NCBI RefSeq assembly: GCF_013304735.1
Contig: NZ_JAAITI010000020.1
Span: 1-64,000, forward strand
DNA: 64,000 nucleotides
Direction: 5' to 3'
DNA from: Blautia luti
GTDB lineage: Bacteria; Bacillota; Clostridia; Lachnospirales; Lachnospiraceae
Every line of letters starts with the position of its first letter. Within the stretch, counting starts at the first letter, position 1. Made by a program: the position numbers and the translations under genes. Positions 9,655-17,704 of the stretch are shown here, piece by piece. A model generated the notes under the pieces. The model worked only from the letters and a program-made list of their open reading frames with translations. It was not told the origin of the DNA and made no database searches.

Positions 9655-9879
9655 TCATCTCCGCTTATTCTTACTATTTTCAATTTTATATTTCAAAATA
9701 CCAACATACTGAGAAATTAAAATTATAAAGGTAGTCAATGCAATCAAAGAAAGCATATCCTGTATTAAACCAACTGTACAACAGATGGCAAATGCAATAA
9801 CTCCGATTAAAATTTTCATAGTTACCTTTTTGCAATGTTCTTTTTCAGTATTGTTAAGTTCTCGATTAATACTCTCCAC
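9655..9879 (-). CDS. Small membrane protein, unknown
   Basis: 74 residues from a GTG codon at 9879. A polar N-terminus (INRELNNTEKEHCKK) is followed by two hydrophobic segments (about 22-40 and 43-62) and a basic tail. No family recognised. The start lies inside the terminal inverted repeat of the structured segment at 9878-10014, so its promoter may belong to that segment. Confidence 0.45.
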   Translation of the reverse strand: MESINRELNNTEKEHCKKVTMKILIGVIAFAICCTVGLIQDMLSLIALTTFIILISQYVGILKYKIENSKNKRR

Positions 9880-10014
9880 TGTTCACTCCGTTCACAGTAA
9901 CGTAGCCAAAATTCATTCCAGATTGCCTGCGGCAATGGAATTTTGGCTTGTATGTCTCGGGATTTTGGCATATTCATGCCAAAACACCTCGCGGGACAGT
10001 GGTGTGTGAACAGT
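9878..10014. repeat. 137-bp segment with terminal inverted repeats and internal hairpins
   Basis: ACTGTTCAC (9878-9886) and GTGAACAGT (10006-10014) are exact inverted repeats. Inside are a perfect 9-bp hairpin TTTTGGCAT-attc-ATGCCAAAA (9963-9984) and a longer imperfect one built on GCCAAAATTC / GAATTTTGGC. It could be a MITE-like insertion or a transcribed hairpin; no target duplication is evident. Confidence 0.45.
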
Positions 10015-10071
10015 AACAATCATATTACATTCTCATAATCCAACCCGAAATGTACAATGATATAGGGTGAT

Positions 10072-10500
10072 ATGAGAATGAACCAAGATGAAAGAAGGTT
10101 TGACTTTCATGGGCTCGGGCTCGCTTTGAAACAGGCCAGAGAGGAAAAGGGCTGGACGCAAGCCTATGTGGCGAAGCTGGTCGGCAAGACTGACCGCACC
10201 ATTATGAACATCGAGAACAAAGGCCAGCACCCCAGCTTCAACCTGTTTTTCAAACTCGTCACCCTGTTCGACATTTCCGTAGATCAGTTTTTCTATACAG
10301 AAGGTCAGCGTGGAGAGAACAGTTGCAGAAAGCACATTGATGTGCTTTTAAGCTCGATGAATGAGAAAGAGCTTGTTGTCATGGAGGCCACAGCCGAAGG
10401 GCTCAAGAAAGCCAGAGAAACGGAGGTTCAAGAGGTATGGCTGTTTTGCGTCAGCAGTATGTACTGGTGGAAGCAATCCAAGCATGGATTGCTTCATTAA
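10072..10500 (+). CDS. XRE-family transcriptional regulator
   Basis: 142 residues with an N-terminal Cro/CI HTH (LALKQAREEKGWTQAYVAKLVGKTDRTIMNIE). The C-terminus after ARETEVQ looks unnatural (VWLFCVSSMYWWKQ) and may be read-through into the next small ORF region. Such regulators are usually about 120 residues, so a late frameshift is possible. It stands upstream of a second, broken XRE gene. Confidence 0.8.
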   Translation: MRMNQDERRFDFHGLGLALKQAREEKGWTQAYVAKLVGKTDRTIMNIENKGQHPSFNLFFKLVTLFDISVDQFFYTEGQRGENSCRKHIDVLLSSMNEKELVVMEATAEGLKKARETEVQEVWLFCVSSMYWWKQSKHGLLH

Positions 10501-10517
10501 AAAAGAATCAACAATAA
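10437..10517 (+). CDS. Possible 26-residue peptide overlapping the XRE gene end
   Basis: ATG at 10437 is preceded by GGAGGTTCAAGAGGT. The product is MAVLRQQYVLVEAIQAWIAS plus LKKNQQ, an amphipathic helix. It ends just before a strong terminator. The good ribosome site supports translation, but no homologue is recalled. Confidence 0.35.
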   Translation: MAVLRQQYVLVEAIQAWIASLKKNQQ

Positions 10518-10529
10518 ATCATTATTCGG

Positions 10530-10562
10530 AAAGACCAGCAACTTTGAGTGGCGCTGGTCTTT
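10530..10562 (+). terminator. Intrinsic terminator
   Basis: AAAGACCAGC / GCTGGTCTTT stem with a 13-base loop, followed by TATA-rich sequence. It ends the XRE/small ORF transcript. Confidence 0.8.
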
Positions 10563-10652
10563 TATATATGAATTATAAACTTCAACTAACCTGCATATAG
10601 TAACATTCCACGGGCAAAGTATGAATTATACAATGTAACCGGGTGATGTTAT

Positions 10653-10829
10653 ATGGCGAAAGTTGAAGATTGTCCCGGTTTTGAAACCTTCGGTGCAGAT
10701 GTCAAAGCCGCACGAGAGGCAAATCGTCTGACACGAAAAACATTGGCAGAATTGGTTGGGATTGAATGGCGGTATCTTGCCAACATCGAAAAAGACAGCA
10801 CGATTCCCAGCCTGCCTGTGATAATCTAG
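10653..10829 (+). pseudogene. XRE regulator truncated by nonsense codon
   Basis: Starts MAKVEDCPGFETFGADVKAA and contains an HTH (TRKTLAELVGIEWRYLANIEKDSTIPSLPVII), then a TAG at 10827 where relatives usually have Gln. After the stop the frame still reads LIKVC before a TGA. About half of the expected protein remains. A nonsense mutation or an assembly error would both fit. Confidence 0.65.
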
Positions 10830-10872
10830 TTGATTAAAGTCTGCTGACTTTTCATCCCTTTCAACCCCTTAC

Positions 10873-10911
10873 AAAAATCGGCATAATCAAGCCTATTGAC
10901 CGGTATAATAA
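10873..10911 (+). repeat. Left copy of a 39-bp direct repeat
   Basis: 37 of 39 bases match 42020-42058 in the same orientation (core GCATAATCAAGCCTATTGAC). At 42 kb the copy sits in the promoter region of an intact XRE gene; here it follows a broken one. The two copies bracket the second ABC/two-component locus and the prophage inside it. Confidence 0.7.
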
Positions 10912-11265
10912 CAGGTCTCCGCTGGCGCGGTTGTCATAACTCCGCAGCGTCGTTTTACTCGTGCGCCGCAGGGTTCCCCCCAAGTCTTTAGGAGGCCGTG
11001 AGGAAGTATCTTTAAGCCCCCGTGCAGTCCTCGCGCCGAATCTGCCACCATCCGCTTTGTGAAATCGTAGATCGCTCCGAAACAGCTTTGTTCATCACCT
11101 CCCTAGCTGCTCCATCTTCGCGGCGTTCCACACTCGCTCGTACACGGGTTATGTACCTGTTATGCTGTCTATGAAATTGTCAAAGTGCTGTTGAAGGTGG
11201 AAAACTTGTCCTTCTATTAACTCTGACAAAAAGAGCAAAAAACGAGCGCACCAAACGAAACTTTT
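10912..11265. other. 354-bp GC-rich gene-free stretch
   Basis: Noticeably GC-rich relative to its surroundings, with several short complementary runs. It lies between the 39-bp repeat and the sigma-like gene. No ORF with a ribosome site was found. It could be an element leader or transfer-origin remnant; nothing specific can be shown. Confidence 0.3.
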
Positions 11266-11679
11266 TCAAAAATACTTTGCCAGCTGCTTCAGACCGCGCC
11301 GGATGCTGTCACGGACACGGCTTGGGTCTACACCCTCCGCTACTGCTATTTCGCTCACACGCATACCCAGGTAATACCGGGCATAGATTCGCTTAGCCTG
11401 CTTCTCCGGCAGAGCCATCACAGCGGCATAGAGCTGTTCCCGCAGCTGCTTTTCTTCCAGGAGCATTTCCGGCGTCTGGGGCTTCAGCAGGATCGCATTT
11501 TCAATGCCGTTGTCGCAGTCCAGGGAGTAGTGCGCCTTATAGCGATACATCCTCCGGTCATAGGCAGCCTCTACACGCTCAGCGGCTCGAATCGTCTCCA
11601 GCACATCTTCGGTTACTTCTACAAAGTGATCGTTTTTGTAAACATCGGGATATAAGTCCTTAAGATTGACTTTCTTCAT
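11266..11679 (-). CDS. Sigma-70-like HTH protein of mobile elements
   Basis: Start at MKKVNLKDLYPDVYK (11679), with GGAGG 6 bases upstream. About 137 residues, ending in a sigma region 4 HTH (LPEKQAKRIYARYYLGMRVSEIAVAEGVDPSRVRDSIRRGL). This type is common in Tn1549-like elements. Probably regulates element genes. GC content and codon use are higher than in the neighbouring ABC genes, suggesting a separate source. Confidence 0.8.
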   Translation of the reverse strand: MKKVNLKDLYPDVYKNDHFVEVTEDVLETIRAAERVEAAYDRRMYRYKAHYSLDCDNGIENAILLKPQTPEMLLEEKQLREQLYAAVMALPEKQAKRIYARYYLGMRVSEIAVAEGVDPSRVRDSIRRGLKQLAKYF

Positions 11680-11699
11680 TATGTACCTCCATTTCAATT

Positions 11700-12154
11700 C
11701 ACGGGCGATTGACGAGTGAATAGAAAGGAGGCGGGGATCGGCAGCGACATACTTCGGGAGCCTTCCCGAAAAATCGACAATAAAAAGCGCCAGCTCCCTG
11801 CAATGGGAAACCGGCGCGACAAAAACACCTATTATTCTGCTTTAGTAGGAATGATAATGCCGATAGGTAGTCATACCTCCCCGGAGGAGGGGCAAGGCTT
11901 TTTTTAATTGGTGCAGCTCATGGGTACTATGAATAACGAAAATTGACATGGCGGTATCCTCCTAAATACCGCCCTCCTGATTGCATGAGCATCGATCCGA
12001 AAATCAAAAAGAAACGGCGGCTCTGATCTTTTCAAAGCCGCCGCTTCATAGGCGCATGGAAATGTGTCTGCTGTGCGACGGCTTTTTTTCTTTTGCCGTC
12101 GCCCGGCAGAATGTTATTCAATATTCTGATACACTTTATTGCAGACTACTATAA
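11700..12154. other. Gene-free stretch with three hairpins
   Basis: Contains the divergent leader of the sigma-like gene and stems GGCGGCT/AGCCGCC (about 12015-12045) and GCGACGGC/GCCGTCGC (about 12074-12105). The last of these probably helps end transcription of the permease gene. The only long frame (11716-11907) has no coding character. Confidence 0.4.
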
Positions 12155-14482
12155 TCAATTTCTCATTATTTCAATGACGGACTGCTTCTTCCACGAGTGA
12201 ATAAGTAATATAGTCATCAAAACTTCGAGTAGTAACATTACAGTAACAAATAGTAAAAAGGCTCTGGTTGGAAATACAAATCCTGTAGACATTCCTGCTT
12301 TTTCAAGAAAAGTACCGATCATATATCCTCCAGGTATTCCAATAATAATAGTCATGAAAAGTGAAATTCCAGTATTGAAAAGCCCTTCTATCATAAAAGA
12401 CTGTTCTAACTGTTTGTTTGTCATACCAATAGATTTTAGGGTTCCCATTTCTTGTTTCTGCGATAATAGGTTTGTAACAGTGAGATTAATTTGATTGATT
12501 ACTGCAAACACCCATAGAATAGCCGAAATGATATAGGCTAAGGTAAAACCAGCTTGGTTATCTTCTTGATGTTCTTTTGTAAAATCTTGAAGGGTCTGTA
12601 AGCTAACTTCATCGTTCCCAGCAATTAAAGAACGAATTTTATTCTCCGCTTCCTGTATGCTTTCAGGCTCAGTCTGTACTTCTATCGCATAAGTGCAATC
12701 GTAACCAACAAGTTCATGCATCATTTTTTCGGGCATCCTAAAAATATAGCCACCCATTCCATCATTACTGGAGGTGATTGCACCAATTTTGAATGTTTTT
12801 GTTATTGTTTTACCACTATTATTTTTGAAATTAAAGGTCACAGTATTCCCAATTTGAGGTTTCCAATGGTAAACATCATAGACACGATCAGGATCACTTA
12901 CAATTAACTCCGTGTTTTCTGTTATATTCCCCGATACAATAGCTGTGGTTAAGGAATCCATATCTTTTTCATTGTATCCCATCAACAAGGTTTCATCAGC
13001 AACATCATTGCTTGTTGAAAATTCAGCTGGTAATGTAGCGTAGGTAAACACATTACGAACACCATCCATAGTAGCAATGTTTCTATTTAGATCAGAAAAA
13101 TATTCTTTGCGTAATACTGCATCTAAATTCTCACTATCATTTTCTAAATCTACACTGATTTTGAAATCCCCATGTCGTATATCCCAGTAACGAGCCATAC
13201 TTTCTGCATTAAAAGAACTTTGATAACTCGCTGCAAAAAAGAAAATAATTCCGCATAGCCCCATTGAAAGTATCGTCAATACTGATTTTTTGCGATTCCT
13301 AAAAAAGCTGATTTTAGCTAAATATGCAGGTGTAATACGATGTCTTTTATGACTACGATAATTGATCGTTTCTACCTGATTTTTCAAGGCGGCTATCGGA
13401 GATACATTGGCAGCAATTCTTGCTGGCTTACGAACACTGATATATACAAGAAGTATTCCAAAAAGGCTTGCTCCACACAAAGAAACAGCAAAGGCAAATA
13501 CAGACCATCCTTTTGATTGCAAGCAATAGCTGATAATCGTTCCCACTATGCTACCAATTAAAATGCCCGGAGAAGCAAGAATATAGCCTTGTTTAAGCAC
13601 TATTTTATAAATCTGCTTTTTACTTGCTCCTATGGTTCGTAATTGTCCGAACTCAGCAACCTTTTGACCAACCGAAATGTAAAAAATACTGTAAATTACA
13701 AGTGCAGCAGCTAAAAAAAGAATTCCTGCAAGCACAATATATGCCGCATAATTACTAACCGAAAGCCCCGCGTTGACATAATCATAATAGCTGCTGACTG
13801 TCCAATCTTTTAATCCTGTGTTTTCCGAAATTTGGGATAATAGTTCCTCTGCTTCGTCTTTGGTAAAGGTATCGGCATTCTCAAGCCACACATATCCATT
13901 CAGTAAATCATTTCCCCTTAACTCCTGGCATTTTGCGAAAGAAACAAAAACAGGGTAAGCAGAAGCATCTTGGTCATGATATATGCCAACAATCGTATAT
14001 TTTTTTACGGTCCCGTCTAAATTTAACTGGATTGTAGTATTGATTTTGGCAGGGACATTTTCACCTTCAAAAAAGGCATCTGTAACCGCAATTTCGTTTG
14101 ATTGTTCTGGATATTTTCCCTCAAAATCTGGTATTAAATTGAACATCGTGTCATCATAGTAAATCAATGACAACTCTTTGGAATTTTGTTCAACTGTTTT
14201 AATGTTACAAGAAAGACCTATACTTTGAACGCCTTCTTCAGACGACAAATTTTCTTTGTCTTTTTGCGTAATATCAAAGAAAATTCCCTGATGTAATCCT
14301 GAAACCTCATTTTGGTTCTGATGAATAATATTTTGAACTGTCAGCAAAGACATCATAATCATTGCAACGGCAACAACAATCGCAGAAATACAGAACAAAT
14401 TTTTCTTCTTATCAAAAGCTATACTTTTTTGTGCCATATTTTTGATTATAGCACCGGTATCATTTTCAAAAGGCCAAATCAT
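12155..14482 (-). CDS. FtsX-type ABC transporter permease (locus 2)
   Basis: 775 residues. It opens MIWPFENDTGAIIKNMAQKS, a conserved N-terminus shared with the permeases at 54.5 and 57.7 kb. Two FtsX halves with large extracellular domains, coupling motifs TIGASKKQIYK and SIGMTNKQLEQ, and a C-terminus WKKQSVIEIMRN. It begins inside the last codons of the ATPase 3' fragment (14479), showing the original ATPase-permease operon. After prophage insertion it is cut off from its own promoter and from a full ATPase. Confidence 0.9.
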   Translation of the reverse strand: MIWPFENDTGAIIKNMAQKSIAFDKKKNLFCISAIVVAVAMIMMSLLTVQNIIHQNQNEVSGLHQGIFFDITQKDKENLSSEEGVQSIGLSCNIKTVEQNSKELSLIYYDDTMFNLIPDFEGKYPEQSNEIAVTDAFFEGENVPAKINTTIQLNLDGTVKKYTIVGIYHDQDASAYPVFVSFAKCQELRGNDLLNGYVWLENADTFTKDEAEELLSQISENTGLKDWTVSSYYDYVNAGLSVSNYAAYIVLAGILFLAAALVIYSIFYISVGQKVAEFGQLRTIGASKKQIYKIVLKQGYILASPGILIGSIVGTIISYCLQSKGWSVFAFAVSLCGASLFGILLVYISVRKPARIAANVSPIAALKNQVETINYRSHKRHRITPAYLAKISFFRNRKKSVLTILSMGLCGIIFFFAASYQSSFNAESMARYWDIRHGDFKISVDLENDSENLDAVLRKEYFSDLNRNIATMDGVRNVFTYATLPAEFSTSNDVADETLLMGYNEKDMDSLTTAIVSGNITENTELIVSDPDRVYDVYHWKPQIGNTVTFNFKNNSGKTITKTFKIGAITSSNDGMGGYIFRMPEKMMHELVGYDCTYAIEVQTEPESIQEAENKIRSLIAGNDEVSLQTLQDFTKEHQEDNQAGFTLAYIISAILWVFAVINQINLTVTNLLSQKQEMGTLKSIGMTNKQLEQSFMIEGLFNTGISLFMTIIIGIPGGYMIGTFLEKAGMSTGFVFPTRAFLLFVTVMLLLEVLMTILLIHSWKKQSVIEIMRN

Positions 14483-14652
14483 AGTTCCATACCTCCGGTT
14501 ATTTTTCCGTCCTCAATCCGTATGATGCGGTCTGCAAGACGGGCAATATCATCATTATGAGTAATCATAACGATCGTTTGATGAAATTCCACACTGGTTC
14601 GTTTGAGTAAGCCAATGACATCACTGCTTGTTTTACTGTCAAGGTTGCCTGT
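14479..14652 (-). pseudogene. 3' part of prophage-split ABC ATPase (locus 2)
   Basis: From the attL GT dinucleotide this reads TGNLDSKTSSDVIGLLKRTS..MITHNDDIARLADR to the stop, matching the C-terminal third of the ATPases at 3.3 and 56.9 kb. Upstream the frame runs into prophage DNA. The missing two thirds are at 39469-39974. Joining both parts across the GT gives ADEPTGNLDS in frame. Confidence 0.92.
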
Positions 14653-14674
14653 CGGTAGGTTCAATTTAGTAGTA
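14631..14674. other. attL of the prophage
   Basis: Chromosomal AAGGTTGCCT, crossover GT (14651-14652), then prophage arm CGGTAGGTTCAATTTAGTAG to about 14674. This arm is the inverted partner of the arm at 39447-39468: each is 22 bases from the dinucleotide to the outer TACTAC/GTAGTA, with 16 of 22 positions matching. Paired arms flanking a central dinucleotide are typical of large serine integrase sites. Confidence 0.85.
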
Positions 14675-14694
14675 TGAAAATCTCTGTTATTTTT

Positions 14695-14746
14695 TACGTA
14701 TTTTACGTATATTTTTATTGACATTACGTAAAATACGTGTTATTAT
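14695..14746 (+). promoter_or_regulatory. hicAB promoter with two operator palindromes
   Basis: -35 TTGACA (14718-14723), 17-base spacer, -10 TATTAT (14741-14746). TACGTA-TTT-TACGTA (14695-14709) and TACGTA-AAA-TACGTG (14725-14739) are 30 bp apart; the second lies in the spacer. This suits autorepression by the HicB-type antitoxin. Confidence 0.8.
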
Positions 14747-14772
14747 ATACTTGTAAGGAGGAAACAATACAA

Positions 14773-14955
14773 ATGAGATTTCGAGAAATTGAAAAAATAG
14801 TCCTCAATGACGGATGGGAGTTGGTAGATGTGAGAGGTTCACATCACCAATACAAACACCCAACCAAAACGGGAAAAGTTACAATCCCAAATCATCGAGG
14901 CGACATTCCTCAAAGGGTTGTCAACTCCATACTCAAACAGGCGGGTCTCAAATGA
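14773..14955 (+). CDS. hicA: HicA-type mRNA interferase toxin
   Basis: ATG at 14773 follows AAGGAGG. 60 residues: RFREIEKIVLNDGWELVDVRGSHHQYKHP..TIPNHRGDIPQRVVNSILKQAG. This is the complete small HicA fold, with the conserved catalytic His in GSHHQ. HicA toxins cleave mRNA and are neutralised by HicB, encoded 33 bases downstream. The pair is the first plus-strand unit inside attL and probably stabilises the prophage or acts against other phages. Confidence 0.93.
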   Translation: MRFREIEKIVLNDGWELVDVRGSHHQYKHPTKTGKVTIPNHRGDIPQRVVNSILKQAGLK

Positions 14956-14988
14956 GACCTGCCACCCATTAAAGAAAGGAGCGTTATC

Positions 14989-15390
14989 ATGAATTATATT
15001 TATCCTGCTGTTTTTTATCCGGAGGACGACGGGAAATATTCAGTTATTTTCCCCGACCTCAATGATTTAGCAACTTACGGAGATAACCTTGCGGACGCTT
15101 TCGCAATGGCTCAAGAGGCTTGCGGTCAGTATTTATTCACATCCTTGCGTGATGGTGATGTTCTTCCCGCTCCGACCCCTCTTGATGCAGTCGAAAAGGA
15201 CGAGGATGCAGCACTTGTCAATTTGATTTGTGTCAACCTCGACGAATACGCCCGTGCGTACAATGACAAGGCAGTCAAGAAAACTTTGAGTATTCCTGCA
15301 TGGCTCAATACTGCATGTGAAAATTACGGTATCAACTATTCAAAAGTTTTGCAGGATGCGTTGATTGCCAAAATTCAAGCACGTTCATAA
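14989..15390 (+). CDS. hicB: HicB-type antitoxin
   Basis: 133 residues with the HicB partial-RNase H fold at the N-terminus (YPAVFYPEDDGKYSVIFPDLNDLATYGDNLADAFAMAQEA) and a C-terminal ribbon-helix-helix-like region (LSIPAWLNTACENYGINYSKVLQDAL) that would bind the operator palindromes upstream. AAAGGAG precedes the ATG. Converges with the prophage late operon. Confidence 0.93.
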   Translation: MNYIYPAVFYPEDDGKYSVIFPDLNDLATYGDNLADAFAMAQEACGQYLFTSLRDGDVLPAPTPLDAVEKDEDAALVNLICVNLDEYARAYNDKAVKKTLSIPAWLNTACENYGINYSKVLQDALIAKIQARS

Positions 15391-15391
15391 A

Positions 15392-15440
15392 TCCATTATA
15401 GCACAAGGACGACACCCGTTTCCGGATGCCGTCCTCTTTT
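15392..15440. terminator. Terminator between hicB and the late operon
   Basis: AGGACGaCACCCGTTTCCGGatgcCGTCCT followed by CTTTTTTTG. Stem AGGACG/CGTCCT with a T-run on the plus strand, ending hicAB transcription. Confidence 0.6.
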
Positions 15441-15455
15441 TTTGTCTGTATTCTC

Positions 15456-16136
15456 TTATAACTGCTCGAATTGTACATGCTCCGATTCTCCGGAGAGGTA
15501 AAGGTCGCCGATTGTTCTGACCATCTTCTTTCCGTCCACAACATGAATCTCTTTCACATAATATGACTGTCCTCTGATAGCACGACCGCAGATGTTGTCA
15601 TTGCCACATTCTGCCGAACGTCTGATATTGAGTGAACCGTCACAAATGACTGTCACCCTCATTTTGCCCTGCGGAATGATGACCTTGTCCTCCTGCTGCT
15701 CCTCTGTCGCCTTGTCCGGCTCTGTATTCGCCCCATTTTCGCCGTTTTCCTGTTCGGTCGGTGGATTTGTCGCCTTATCCTCATTTGAGGCGTTCTCGTC
15801 GTCCTCTGCGTTCTTCTGCGATGTTTCCTGCTCATTGTCTCCGGTTGCAAGTTCGCTCACATCGTCATTGACCGTTGTCATTTCCTTGAGTGTCTCTGCG
15901 TCTACTGTTCCGGTCTTGTTTCCGTCCGCATCGTATGTGTTGACACTGCCGTCCGGATTTGTCTGTAACGCTCCCTCCGGAACATCATCCGTGAGCGAAC
16001 CGATGACCTTTCCGGTTTCATCCCAAACAACGAGGCTCTCGTCCTTTGCTGCTGCCCTTAATGCTGCATCAAGTTTCTTGTACTCTTTGCAGTCCTCTTT
16101 CTTGAACTCTGTTCCTTTGCCTAAATAGTATAACAT
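15456..16136 (-). CDS. Prophage protein with C-terminal SH3-like domain
   Basis: 226 residues. The N-terminus (MLYYLGKGTEFKKEDCKEYK) and a short repeat-like region are followed by an acidic, low-complexity linker (about 90-150). The C-terminal 65 residues (VTVICDGSLNIRRSAECGNDNICGRAIRGQSYYVKEIHVVDGKKM) resemble a bacterial SH3 wall-binding fold. It lies directly downstream of the endolysin, so a wall-binding or lysis accessory role is likely but unproven. Confidence 0.65.
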   Translation of the reverse strand: MLYYLGKGTEFKKEDCKEYKKLDAALRAAAKDESLVVWDETGKVIGSLTDDVPEGALQTNPDGSVNTYDADGNKTGTVDAETLKEMTTVNDDVSELATGDNEQETSQKNAEDDENASNEDKATNPPTEQENGENGANTEPDKATEEQQEDKVIIPQGKMRVTVICDGSLNIRRSAECGNDNICGRAIRGQSYYVKEIHVVDGKKMVRTIGDLYLSGESEHVQFEQL

Positions 16137-16150
16137 GTTTATTCCTCCTG

Positions 16151-16984
16151 CTATCTCAAAATTCTATTGACTTCGTTCTGAACTGCCTTTGCATCATATC
16201 CCGCTGCTGCGAGGCGGTTTGTTCTGTCGCTACCATTTCCCCACTTTCCGTTGATGACCTCTTTCGCTACTTCATTGATGCTTTTGCTCGGTGTCGTTGC
16301 ATTCCCTTTCAAAATTCTGTTGACTTCGTTCTGAACTGCCTTTGCATCATATCCCGCTGCTGCGAGGCGGTTTGTTCTGTCGCTACCATTTCCCCACTTT
16401 CCGTTGATGACCTCTTTCGCTACTTCATTGATGCTTTTGCTCGGTGCTGATGTTCCGGACGCTTTTGAACCTGTTGTCAGATTTGTCGCAACGTGAGCGT
16501 TGTCGTTGAGGAGAATGTCTCCCGCAAATAAATATGCATCCGATGTCAGATATTTGCTTTCTGTCAGCACCTCGAATCCTGCTGCCTTGAGTGCTGCCCG
16601 CAGGTTTCCAGTATAACAAGCCGTACTCACCTTTTTCAGTGCGTCAATTCCCAGTCTGTAACCTGCTCCCTTTACGATTGCAGCGACACCGGATGAACAG
16701 TCTGCCTCACATGCGACTGTAATCTGTGCAGGGTCGTAGTTGGAATCTGCAAGGTTCGTCCAAAATGTACCCCTCTGTGACTGGTCATATCCTATGAGGT
16801 TGTTGTTTGCTGCTGCCTTTGCCATGCTTGCAATCATCGCTCTCACATCCGCATTCGGATGACGGAGAACACATTTCCACGGTCTGTTATACCAATTTAT
16901 TACCCGCCACTCTGTACCTGTTTGGTCTCCGGCTTTTCCTCCGGAGTATCTTCCGTTTTCGTCATGTCCACAATTTGAAATCAT
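16151..16984 (-). CDS. Endolysin with two Cpl-7 (CW_7) wall-binding repeats
   Basis: 277 residues. The N-terminal catalytic domain has the Cys motif EADCSSGVAAIVKGAGY and a downstream His (DNAHVATNL), consistent with a papain-like NlpC/P60-type peptidase. Two tandem 42-residue CW_7 repeats follow (SINEVAKEVINGKWGNGSDR..AAGYDAKAVQNEVNRIL), joined by a short linker. Cuts peptidoglycan at host lysis. It follows the holin genes. The repeats are nearly identical in DNA, indicating recent duplication or conversion. Confidence 0.88.
   Translation of the reverse strand: MISNCGHDENGRYSGGKAGDQTGTEWRVINWYNRPWKCVLRHPNADVRAMIASMAKAAANNNLIGYDQSQRGTFWTNLADSNYDPAQITVACEADCSSGVAAIVKGAGYRLGIDALKKVSTACYTGNLRAALKAAGFEVLTESKYLTSDAYLFAGDILLNDNAHVATNLTTGSKASGTSAPSKSINEVAKEVINGKWGNGSDRTNRLAAAGYDAKAVQNEVNRILKGNATTPSKSINEVAKEVINGKWGNGSDRTNRLAAAGYDAKAVQNEVNRILR
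16157..16445 (-). repeat. Near-identical tandem repeat encoding the CW_7 modules
   Basis: Two units of about 135 bp starting at 16157 and 16306 differ at only a few bases. They encode the endolysin wall-binding repeats and could change in number by slippage. Confidence 0.85.
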
Positions 16985-17313
16985 TTGTTTTCCTCCTTGT
17001 CAAATTCTTCTGCTGTGAATCCGCATAATTCCGGATTCTTTTCTTGTATCGTGTCATATAGTATCAATCCTCCAACGATTAGAGGTGTACCCCACCACAT
17101 CAACGCAGCAGGTATCGAAATAATGAATCCGGTCACTCTCGCCACCCATTTTCCGAACCTCGCCTCGTCTGTGTCGGAATAGCAATCTCCGTACTCTCTC
17201 ATTTCCTCCCGAATCTCTTTGTCGATGTCAAAAGAGAGTTTCCAAAAGAAAATATTGACCGCCACCCAAACGATGACCGCACCGATTGCATATATCAACA
17301 TGATTGTTTGCAT
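16981..17313 (-). CDS. Prophage membrane protein, lysis region
   Basis: About 110 residues from MQTIMLIYAIGAVIVWVAVNIFFW (start uncertain; the frame is open to 17364). Two hydrophobic segments (about 5-27 and 60-85) flank a charged loop (DIDKEIREEMREYGDCYSDTDE). Overlaps the endolysin start by four bases. Placed between holin and endolysin, it may assist lysis; no family recognised. Confidence 0.6.
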   Translation of the reverse strand: MQTIMLIYAIGAVIVWVAVNIFFWKLSFDIDKEIREEMREYGDCYSDTDEARFGKWVARVTGFIISIPAALMWWGTPLIVGGLILYDTIQEKNPELCGFTAEEFDKEENK

Positions 17314-17329
17314 GTTTCCGGTTGCGAAA

Positions 17330-17704
17330 TCACATATCCTTTTCAACCGTTTCACCTGCCTCACCGCTCACAAGCGTCTGCATCGCTTTGTTGCTCTCAA
17401 GCATCTTTTTCATTCTCTCAAGTGCCTCGTCGACCATCATCGAAAAAGCCTCGAACGAAATCACTCTCACAAGCCATGTGAACCGTGCGACGAACATATC
17501 ATATACATATCGCAGTTTGATTTGACCTGTACCGCCTCCCAGTTCCTTTTCTGCTTTTGTGACTGCATAGAGCAGCCATTCTCTAACTTTGTTCAACTGC
17601 TTGTCTGACGGCATTTTCACGAAAACATATACTGCATATCCTCCCGCTGTTAATACCGCAATCAGACCCACAATCACAAACCAATTCTCGACGATGTATT
17701 TCAT
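17330..17704 (-). CDS. Phage holin, LLH family
   Basis: 124 residues: one N-terminal TM (FVIVGLIAVLTAGGYAVYVFV), then the conserved soluble part (VREWLLYAVTKAEKELGGGTGQIKLRYVYDMF..FEAFSMMVDEALERMKKML). LLH holins permeabilise the membrane and release the endolysin encoded downstream. Start overlaps the previous gene's stop. Confidence 0.88.
   Translation of the reverse strand: MKYIVENWFVIVGLIAVLTAGGYAVYVFVKMPSDKQLNKVREWLLYAVTKAEKELGGGTGQIKLRYVYDMFVARFTWLVRVISFEAFSMMVDEALERMKKMLESNKAMQTLVSGEAGETVEKDM

Noticed and set aside
11716-11907. 63-residue plus ORF
   Set aside because: Composition is that of non-coding hairpin DNA, and the frame crosses two stems. Ribosome-like GGAGG is present by chance.
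16157-16445. CRISPR-like tandem repeat
   Set aside because: Repeats are coding CW_7 modules with no unique spacers.
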